Positions 17,613-26,500 of a stretch of DNA of 37,083 bases are shown piece after piece. The stretch's first letter is position 1, and every line of letters starts with the position of its first letter. The DNA is from Vibrio sp. 10N.261.55.A7 (GTDB lineage: Bacteria; Pseudomonadota; Gammaproteobacteria; Enterobacterales; Vibrionaceae). The position numbers and the translations under genes were made by a program. The notes beneath the pieces were generated by a model. It saw nothing but the letters and a program-made list of their open reading frames with translations. It ran no database searches and was not told the DNA's origin. The stretch covers positions 1 to 37,083 of the forward strand of contig NZ_MCWZ01000280.1 of assembly GCF_002877365.1 (NCBI RefSeq). Reading direction: 5' to 3'.

Positions 17613-18512
17613 ATGAAATTACACCAGATCGACCTAAACCTTCTTTTACTCTTTGATGCTTTGTACCGACATCGTTCAGTCTCCAATGCGGCGAAAGACG
17701 TGTATCTTAGCCAATCGGCCTTTAGTCATGGCTTATCAAGGCTGCGCAAGCATGTGTCTGATGAGCTCTTCATTCGAATCAATAACGTGATGGAACCGAC
17801 GGCGTTGGCGCATGAGCTCGCGACTCACATTACGCCTGCTCTTGGTCAGATTTACAGTGGCTTAAACAATCAATCAACGTTTGACCCAGTCACGAGTGAT
17901 ATTGAATTTACTTTATCTGCAACGGATTACACTCAGTTCAGCTTGCTGCCGAAGCTAATGAGTCACCTCAGTCGCAAGGCTCCCAACATTAAGATCACGA
18001 TCACCCCAGACGAAGAGGGCACGCCGACTAAGAAATTGATGAGTAATGAGCTGGACTTTATGTTGGGCTTTAGCCATGAAATTGAGAGGTCTTCAACGGT
18101 AGAGAGCTTTACATGGACACAGGATCGCTATTGCACCATCGCGAGAAAAGGCCACCCGCAACTGGAGCATGGCTTAACGCTAGAGGCATTTCTATGTTTG
18201 CCTCATGTAAGAATTTCACCTTGGGGAGAAAAGATCGGTATCGTTGATCAGCAGTTGGCCAAAGAAGGGTTGAAGCGTCATGTGGCGTTGCAGCTTCCCA
18301 GTGTTCTGGCTGCACCTTATGCCATCGAGCACTCGGATCACTTGCTGACCTGCCCTAGAGTGATTGCTGAGCAAGTGAGTCAAACCATTGATATTGATCT
18401 TTACTCGCCCCCAATTCCCATTCCCGATTACAAACTGAATCTTTACTGGCATAAGTTGAGTAATAGCAAAGCCAGTCATCGCTGGTTCATTGATGTTATT
18501 GCCCAGTTATAG
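17613..18512 (+). CDS. LysR-family transcriptional regulator
   Basis: A 299-residue LysR-type regulator starting at the ATG at 17613. The upstream in-frame extension to 17472 runs into the divergent acetyltransferase gene and lies outside the LysR fold, so I reject it. The N-terminus MKLHQIDLNLLLLFDALYRHRSVSNAAKDVYLSQSAFSHGLSRLRK is the winged HTH, in the NodD/LeuO/NahR-like subgroup, with residues from about 90 forming the effector-binding domain. It is divergent from the SSAT-like acetyltransferase. There is no convincing Shine-Dalgarno. Its effector is unknown. Confidence 0.88.
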   Translation: MKLHQIDLNLLLLFDALYRHRSVSNAAKDVYLSQSAFSHGLSRLRKHVSDELFIRINNVMEPTALAHELATHITPALGQIYSGLNNQSTFDPVTSDIEFTLSATDYTQFSLLPKLMSHLSRKAPNIKITITPDEEGTPTKKLMSNELDFMLGFSHEIERSSTVESFTWTQDRYCTIARKGHPQLEHGLTLEAFLCLPHVRISPWGEKIGIVDQQLAKEGLKRHVALQLPSVLAAPYAIEHSDHLLTCPRVIAEQVSQTIDIDLYSPPIPIPDYKLNLYWHKLSNSKASHRWFIDVIAQL

Positions 18513-18687
18513 ATGACAAACGAGCGGCTTTAATGTTCTTCTGCTTTTATATTCTTATACTTCAACGCTTTCCTGCTTTGATATTTTCCTACAGGGGAGA
18601 GGGAGGCAGCTGAACCGAGTTTGTGACTGGGCTTTACCTGACTTGGTTATTCTTAATCTAGAAAAATGGCCATGACCGTATTACCCA

Positions 18688-19377
18688 TCATGCTGACGAT
18701 TTGGCGATGTGATACTTTTTTGAAAAAGCCGCTAAGCCTTTTGGTGAGAAATGGATGGCCCTAGAATCAAGATCTCGTGACGCCCACTGTCTGTCGATGG
18801 CATCCGTTAGAATCCATTCCCCTAGGCTTCCTGCTAAGTGACTGCGTCTTTCGCTCCAATCCAAACACGCTTTGCATACTGGGCGCCTGCCCGGTTTGAA
18901 TAACGCGAAGTCAACACCAAAACTCTCAAACAAATGCTTTCCGCGCTCAGTTAATTCGATGCTGTCCGATTCATCGACAATAAACCCTTCTGACACCAAG
19001 GTATCGAAAAGTATCACCCCAAGTTCACCCGCGAGATGGTCGTAGCAAATTCGTGAACGTCTCAGTCTTTCATTCGTTGGCCCTGTCGCGACCTTACTGC
19101 TCGCCATAGCTGCACTGATATTGAGCAGTTGTTCCAGAAGCTCAGCAACGTCACGGTTCTTTAGTTGAAAGTACTTATGTCTTCCTTGCTTTCTAACGGT
19201 CAGTAATTCCCCATCAACCAACTTTTGTAAGTGGCTGCTTGCCGTTTGAGGTGTGATGTCAGATTCAATCGCGAGCTCTGTGGCCGTTAAGGCTTTTCCT
19301 CCCATAAGGGCGGTGAGCATTTTCGAGCGAGCCTGGTCACCGATAAGGCTCGCGATGCCAGCAATGTTTGGATCCAT
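18688..19377 (-). CDS. ArsR-family winged-helix regulator
   Basis: A 229-residue regulator. The N-terminal winged helix reads ARSKMLTALMGGKALTATELAIESDITPQTASSHLQKLVDGELLTVRKQGRHKYFQL, which is typical of ArsR/SmtB proteins. The C-terminal ~130 residues are an extra domain, with CKACLDWSERRSHLAGSLGEW, common to long ArsR-like regulators. The canonical metal-binding box (ELCVCDL) is absent; the two Cys of CKAC are the obvious thiol pair, so it may sense something other than arsenic. It is divergent from the NIPSNAP/ABM gene pair, with an 88 bp intergenic region that contains a perfect palindrome. Confidence 0.88.
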   Translation of the reverse strand: MDPNIAGIASLIGDQARSKMLTALMGGKALTATELAIESDITPQTASSHLQKLVDGELLTVRKQGRHKYFQLKNRDVAELLEQLLNISAAMASSKVATGPTNERLRRSRICYDHLAGELGVILFDTLVSEGFIVDESDSIELTERGKHLFESFGVDFALFKPGRRPVCKACLDWSERRSHLAGSLGEWILTDAIDRQWASRDLDSRAIHFSPKGLAAFSKKYHIAKSSA

Positions 19378-19394
19378 GTAAACCTGCTATTTAG

Positions 19395-19410
19395 TTCGAT
19401 TGCCATCGAA
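19395..19410. promoter_or_regulatory. Candidate ArsR-type operator palindrome
   Basis: TTCGATTGCCATCGAA is a perfect 6+6 bp inverted repeat with a 4 bp centre in the 88 bp gap between the divergent arsR-like gene and the NIPSNAP gene. Its position suits autoregulation and control of the divergent genes. No other strong dyad is in the gap. Confidence 0.5.
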
Positions 19411-19465
19411 GCATACCCATTGAGAAGACGTAGACTGCCTCAAAACAAAAGAGGAGACAAGATGG

Positions 19466-19822
19466 ATGAAAATTACATGCTTCATTGAATATCGCATTGA
19501 CCCATTTAAAGTGGATTTATTCGAGCAATATGCCGAAAACTGGAGTCGGGTGATCCCCCAGTGTGGCGGTGATCTGTTGGGCTATTTCATGCCACATGAA
19601 GGCACCAATGATAGAGCGTTTGGCTTGATTAGCTTTAATAGCTTAAGCGACTACGAAGCGTATCGTCAGACATTACGCGAATCAGCGTTGGGGAAGGCGA
19701 ACTTCGATTTTGCTCAAAACAACCGGTTCATTAAGGAAGAGGTGCGTTCATTTTTGAAAATTGTCCCATCCACCTACAAGAGAGCCCCAGAAGGAGATGT
19801 TTATGATTGCGGTAATATTTGA
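19466..19822 (+). CDS. NIPSNAP-family ferredoxin-like-fold protein
   Basis: A 118-residue protein of the NIPSNAP family, a dimeric alpha-beta-barrel related to the ABM fold. The pattern [24 protein letters not shown]...[41 protein letters not shown] is characteristic. Family functions are poorly known. The start is the second of two close ATGs (19466), the one in frame with the fold; GGAG is 9 nt upstream. It overlaps the next gene by 20 bp and is divergent from an ArsR regulator, so the two probably form one ArsR-controlled operon. Confidence 0.85.
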   Translation: MKITCFIEYRIDPFKVDLFEQYAENWSRVIPQCGGDLLGYFMPHEGTNDRAFGLISFNSLSDYEAYRQTLRESALGKANFDFAQNNRFIKEEVRSFLKIVPSTYKRAPEGDVYDCGNI

Positions 19823-20141
19823 GGTGACGCCTAAAGCTGATGGGAAAGAGAGCTACTTTGAAATAGCCAAATCGTTAAAAGAGGATCTGAGCTGTATCGA
19901 TGGATTTATCTCTGTTGAACGGTTCCAAAGCTTAGCCAATCCAGACTCGTTTCTCTCTTTGTCATTCTGGCGAGATGAAGAGGCAGTTAAAGAGTGGCGA
20001 GGCCATGTTCAGCACCAATTTGCGCAAAAACAAGGACGATATGCGCTTTTCTCTGACTACCGGTTAAGAGTGGCCGAGGTCGTACGTGATTATGGCATGA
20101 ATGATCGTCGGCAAGTCCCTGCTGATGCCGGAAGACAATAG
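19803..20141 (+). CDS. ABM-domain (antibiotic biosynthesis monooxygenase fold) protein
   Basis: A 112-residue dimeric alpha-beta-barrel protein. The fold is indicated by [36 protein letters not shown] and [23 protein letters not shown]. Relatives include haem-degrading and quinol-oxidising enzymes, but no catalytic residues can be assigned from the sequence. The start at 19803 was chosen because AAGGAG lies 6 nt before it; it overlaps the NIPSNAP gene by 20 bp, indicating translational coupling. It shares the ArsR-controlled unit with the NIPSNAP gene. Confidence 0.82.
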   Translation: MIAVIFEVTPKADGKESYFEIAKSLKEDLSCIDGFISVERFQSLANPDSFLSLSFWRDEEAVKEWRGHVQHQFAQKQGRYALFSDYRLRVAEVVRDYGMNDRRQVPADAGRQ

Positions 20142-20536
20142 AGTTTGATCGCTTTTCGGGAGCATTGCGAGTGAACAACTCGCAATGAATACAGTACAGG
20201 CCGAGCCATTTAAAAACGTTTTTGGACAATAGTTTGTTAGTGACTTTACTAAACTCCTGATAAGAAGACCTGTTTCACTCAGCTACTACATTATTGAGAG
20301 TAACTACTGCTACCAACTCCTTGAATCCAGTCTATGTGTAAACAAGTTGGTCAGTTAAACGCTGATTAGTGTGTTCATATACATAGTTATTTGTCATCCA
20401 TTTGGGTACTTTGATGCCTAAAACGGAGAACCGTCCCAATTCCTGATTTTTTCTTTAAAAATTATCTTATTAGCTAGCGAAACCTCGACCTGTGTATTTT
20501 ACTTAAAATAGTGCACCACGATTCACGGATGAGAAA
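20142..20536. other. Intergenic region before the adhesin gene
   Basis: About 395 bp with no gene. The one clear structure is a 9 bp perfect inverted repeat, CATTGCGAG (20163-20171) and CTCGCAATG (20179-20187), 22 bp after the ABM stop. It lacks a U-run and may be a weak terminator. The right part is AT-rich and must carry the adhesin promoter, which I could not define. Confidence 0.6.
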
Positions 20537-23500
20537 ATGGCTACCAAAAAAAACGTCGAAACAAACAAAAAGAATACAGAAGTCAAAAGTAAGAAAAGTA
20601 ACGAGATAGAACAAAAGACGCCGAAACTAAAGAAGAAGCTCAGACTGCATTCACACCTAAAGGTTAATATCCCACTGTTTCAGTCACTCATGATGATATT
20701 GCCATCATTGGCTAAACACGCTGCTGCTGACGGTCTAGACAATTCCGGCGATACCGCAGATCAAGTAGCCGCAAATAGCGTGACAGAAAAAGATGTTACC
20801 GATGACCCAACGAAAGCGGACTCATCAGCGGTTACTTATCAAGAGGCTCAAACGAGCGACAGCGACGTAAACTCACCCTCAAGTGAAAGTCACGCTCCCT
20901 ATGCTTCGAACTCTCACTTGGTTCCTTCTCATCATTTATCGACGCTTTCTCACCCACAAGTCCATTACATTCCCTCGGTATCGATGCCGACTATCTCATC
21001 AGAAAGTAACGGCCAGCCGACTCATTCGACTACGCCTCCAACCCCCACTTTACCTGTCACCTTTAAGCCAGAAGTCATAAAAGGTACGTACGGAGAGCTC
21101 CATGTGGATGCAAATGGTCAATACACGTTTGTATTGAATCCAAACTCTCCTCAATACATCCTGTTGAATCAGCACCAACAAGGCACTGACCATTTTTTGT
21201 TACATCTATCTAATGGCTCGAGTGTCATTGTTCAAGTTCCGGTCACAGGTAAGCAAGACACGCCAAGTATTTCAGGGGATTTAACAGGTGTCGTTACAGA
21301 AGATCATAATATTGATTCACAAGGCTTGTTACATGCGAACGGTAAAATTGATGTCATAGACCCTGATCAAAATGAAAGTTCGGTGAAACCGGAAGTCATA
21401 TCAGGAAAGTATGGTTCATTAACTATCGATGCTGATGGACACTGGCAGTATCAAGTTGATAACTCGCTTTCGAATGTTCAAGCGCTAACCGCAGCCACTT
21501 CACTGCACGAAAGCTTCACTATTCACACCAAAGATGGCACACCGCAAACAATCGACATGACGATTGGTGGCAACGATGACAACGCTGTTATCACAGGCGT
21601 GGATGCTGGTACGGTAACTGAAGATTTAACGACACAAGTTCAAGGGCAGCTTTCGGTAACGGACTCTGACCTTGGAGAAGACCATTTTCAAGCCTCTCAA
21701 GTTAACGGCCATCTAGGCACATTAACCATCTCCAAAGATGGTTCATGGACTTACGATCTCGATAACACCAACCCAAAAGTGCAAGCGTTAGGACAAGGCT
21801 CGACTGCCACCGATACGATTACCGTTCATTCGGCAGATGGCACGCCGCATCAAATCACGATTACGGTTAACGGCTCTAATAACTCTGCAATCATCACTGA
21901 TACCCAAACCAACCTGAATGCACGTGGTGTAACCGAAGATCGTGGCTACATAGATACCCATTATCAACTGCATTATGACGGCCAGCTAAATATTCAAGAC
22001 CCCGATGCGGGTGAAGCTAAATTTGACCCAAATATTGGCCCACAAACCTATCAAGGTATTGGCTATGACACCAAATTAGGTGGGCACGTATTGCTTATGC
22101 GAGATGGCCATTACACTTACACACTAGACAATCGTAATATCCAAAACCTTGCTGAGGGCGAAGTAAAACAAGACTCTGTTGTCATTCGCTCTCTTGATGG
22201 CACCACTCACACTATTGAGTTAACAGTACATGGTACCAACGATAAACCGACCATCGCCGCGCAGTCTCAATCGGTGACTGAAGGTGGAAGCGTTCTAAAA
22301 GGACAAATGGTTGGTCACGATATAGATACAGGCGCGACATTGACTTACAGCGCACCGCAGATTGATGGTTTGGTGGTTAATCCGGACGGCAGTTATAGCT
22401 TCAACCCTGCTCACTCGACCTATCAATCATTAGCATCTGGTGTCACGAAAACGTTGACTGTTCCCGTGACAGTCACAGACGAACATAATGCGAGCAGCAC
22501 TCAAAATCTCTCAATTACGATTACAGGGGTTAACAACTCCGCAGTTATTGGTGGTGTCGACACTGGTGATGTAATCGAGGGCACTGCAGGTCAAAATATG
22601 TCTCCGGATTATGCCCAACCTCTGATGAGTACCCTTGGTCGAGCTCCGCTATATGCAAGTGGAGCGCTAACGATTACTGATGCAGATAGTGGTGAAACAA
22701 CGTTTGATTCACGAGGCCTTGGATTTAACTATGCGGGAAAATTTGGCGACTTATTGCTGCGAGAAGATGGAACATGGTCTTATTATGCTGATGCCGGAAA
22801 TATACGTATAAAAGGCGGTATAACCACAAACAGAGGTAGCGCTATTGATCAGTTAGGTGAAGGAGAAGTACTTACTGACACTATCACGATATACTCGAAA
22901 GATGGCACCTCTCATGACGTTGTTATCACTATTCATGGTAGCAACGATCGACCGTATTGCTCTTCTGAAGTACAACTCAATTCAGGCAAAGAAGACCTCG
23001 CTCAAACCATCACAGCGACCGAATTATTAGCAAATACTGTTGACGTTGACGCCAACGATGCAGGTAAGCTCACGATCGCTAATTTGCATGCTGATCATGG
23101 TTCTATACAAGACAACCACGATGGAACGTTCACCTTCACTCCAAGCCATAACTACAACGGCAGCGTCCACTTCACTTATGACGTGAAAGACGCTCATGGT
23201 GGTACCACACACACTGGCGCAAGTACCTCTCTCGTAGCGACCCCAGACAAAGCCATTATTTCTGAAGTAACCACTGGAAGTGTTATTGAGGATGGCCCAC
23301 ATGCAACGCACAACAACGGCACAACAACTGAACTGGCCAACGGGCAACTTCAAGTAATCGACCCAGACAGCGGCGAAGATAAGTTCCAATACAGCCAATT
23401 TGGTGAGACTCGCATTCACGACCCATTTGGTGGAATGCTTCGAATTGATAGTGCGGGTAATTGGGGATATAGCGTCGACAATGCGGCTCTTCAACACCTA

Positions 23501-26500
23501 GCACAAGGGCAAGTTGAAACGGTCACTTATCGCGTACATAGCTTCGATGGTACCGCTTATGACTTAAATATTGATGTCGTCGGGACCAATGACGCACCAA
23601 CAGTCAGCAAAGTGGTTCTCAGCAACGGCACGGAAGATACACACTATCAAATGCAAGCGAGTCAGTTCGGGTTTACCGACGTCGACACTGGCGATACGCT
23701 GCATTCAATCGCTATCATTGATCTGCCACCAGCAGCTCAAGGTAAGTTCGTACTCGATGGGCACGATATCACTGCAGGTCAGAGTATTACGACTGCCGAT
23801 ATTGCTAAGCTTCAGTTCGTTCCTGCTCCGGATTTTAACGGAGATGTTCAGTTTAAGTTCACCGTCAATGATGGGCATACAGATTCCCAAAAAGCGACGA
23901 ATACTCTACACATAGATGCTGTTAGCGACGCCGCAAAAATTGCAGGAACAGATACTGGTGATGTTCATGAGGGCCACACCTATACAGCACCAGACGGTAC
24001 GATGTCTGGCGGCAGTGTCGATGATCGTTCACCAGATCATATGCATGGAAACATCGGTAAATTATGGAACGACGAAATACACACCGATGGTCACCTGACA
24101 ATAATCGATACAGATACTGGTGAGAGTCACGCCCAAAACGGTATTTATCAAGGTTCTCATGGGCAAGTCATACTTCAGAGTAATGGAGACTGGAGCTATT
24201 ATGCTTCCATCGGTCAAGACGCAACAGGTAGACAGATTGATCGCCTCGGTCAAGGTGAATCAATAACGGATACTGTCACCGTTAAATCGGCTGATGGCAC
24301 TACTCACGATATTCATATCACCATTCATGGCGACAATGACCGCCCGTACTGCTCTTCAGAAGTACAGCTCAACAGCGGAAAAGAGGACCTCGCACAAACC
24401 ATCACGACAACCGAGTTGCTTGCAAATACTGTAGATGTTGATACTAACGACTCAGGCAAACTTTCTATTGCTAACCTTCATGCTGACCATGGTTCTATTG
24501 CGACTAACTCTGACGGTAGCTTTTCATATACGCCAGAGAAAGACTACAACGGACAAGTCCATTTTACTTATGATGTGAAGGATGGACATGGTGGTATTAC
24601 GCACACTGGGGCTACAACTAGCTTAGCGGCTGTGAACGATAACCCTGATGTCACTCCAATCACCGACAGCATAACGGAAGATACAGATTCACATCACTCG
24701 GTAAACTTGCTTGGTACTGCGACTGATGTAGACGGCGATCCATTAGCCATCAGCCAGATTCAGGTCACCTTTGAGGGAGATACTGGACCACTTCCTGTTG
24801 GTGTTGGCATCGCGCCAGATGGGCACACACTGATTATTGATAGTCATAGTTCAGCATTTCAACATTTGAGCGCAGGTCAAAAGTCAGACCTTACCGTGCA
24901 TTATATGGTTGACGATAATCATGGTGGGCAAACCCCTGCCATTGCCACCATTACTATGGTCGGCACAGACGATAAAGCCACGCTTGCTTCCAACGTTATT
25001 CAGATGACAGAAACACAAGCACTTGATAGCGCACAACACGCCTATGGTGGCAGATTACAATTAGTCGATCCAGATACTGGCGACAATACCCAGTTTGTAT
25101 TCAGTGGACAGTACATAGGACAAGGGTACGCCCCTGGCACATTTGATATTTGGCCCGATGGTTCTTACCAATTCAGGTTACAAGGCGCATTAAACCGTCA
25201 CGCGGATGACCTTGTCGCGAGTTTGCATGCTGGCGAATCGAAAGACTTCCCATACGAGATAAAAACGTCAGATGGGCAAACCCTAACGGTGATGGTTAAA
25301 GTAACCGGAGAAGACAGCAACGCACAAATTCATGTTTCGATGCCAAATTCATTGCCTGCTAATCAATCTGTTACTGAAGAACACTTTGTTCCCGCGAGTG
25401 CAACGAACCTCTATGCTGGCGGGCGTTTACAGGTGGTTGATCCTGACCATGACCAATCTTATCTGCAAGCCGAAACAATCAATACCGCACACCATGGTCA
25501 GTTCAAGATCAGTGCTAATGGAGGATGGAGCTACACCATTGATAACTCCATCGATACAGTACAAAAACTCGGTGCCGGTGAATCATTTACCGAGACCCAC
25601 ACCGTCCATTCTCTAGATGGTACTGCCAGCCAATTGCTCACTGTGACCGTTCAAGGTACCAATGATGCACCAGTGGTATCAGCTGCTGTTAAATTAGCCC
25701 CAGGAATAGAAGATACCGATATTCAGCTGAACAAGTCCGATCTTCTTTCAAATGCTACAGACATCGATCACAACGACATAGGGCACTTAAACATAACCAA
25801 TTTAGTCGCTAATCACGGTGTCATTGTTGATAACAAGGATGGGACATTTAACTTCCATCCAGAATCCAACTATAACGGGCAAGTACATTTTTCTTATGAT
25901 GTTATCGATGGGCATGGTGGAGTGGCACACACGAGTGCAAGTACCACATTAGCAGCAGTCAATGATGCCGCAGTATTTTCAGTGGACGATACAGGCTCAG
26001 TGCAAGAAGATGTCCATGTTCAAGGTGATGCGCAACATACCGTGGCAGTATCTGGGGTGTTAATTGTTTCTGACCCTGACGCAGGGGAAAGTGAATTCGT
26101 TGCCAGCCGAAATGTTCATGCGGTCAATGATCAATTTGGAGGTGGTTTAAGCATTGGCCGAGCTGGCGATTGGACTTACTCGGTTCCGAATAACAACTTA
26201 AATCGACTTGCTGAGGGCGAAAAACATCAAGTCACCTATGAAGTGTTTTCTCGCGGAGGAGATAAACACCAAATAGTCATAACCGTCGTTGGTACCAATG
26301 ATGAGCCTTTTCTATCCGTTACCCAAATAACCCCAACAACGGGTACACTTACCGAAACTGATGTTGATGCAAACGACACTCATACCTTCTCTGTCGTCAG
26401 TTCAACAGGGCAATTCGGTTCACTCTCGGTCGATCCCGACTCTGGCGCGTATGTGTATACAGCCAATGGTTCAGTTGCAGGAATGAGTTATAACGCGGCT

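Noticed and set aside
20163..20187. Perfect 9 bp inverted repeat as a terminator
   Set aside because: There is no U-run on either strand, so it is noted only as a structure.
23027..23497. 156-residue minus-strand frame
   Set aside because: It is antisense within the adhesin repeats and arises from repeat codon structure.
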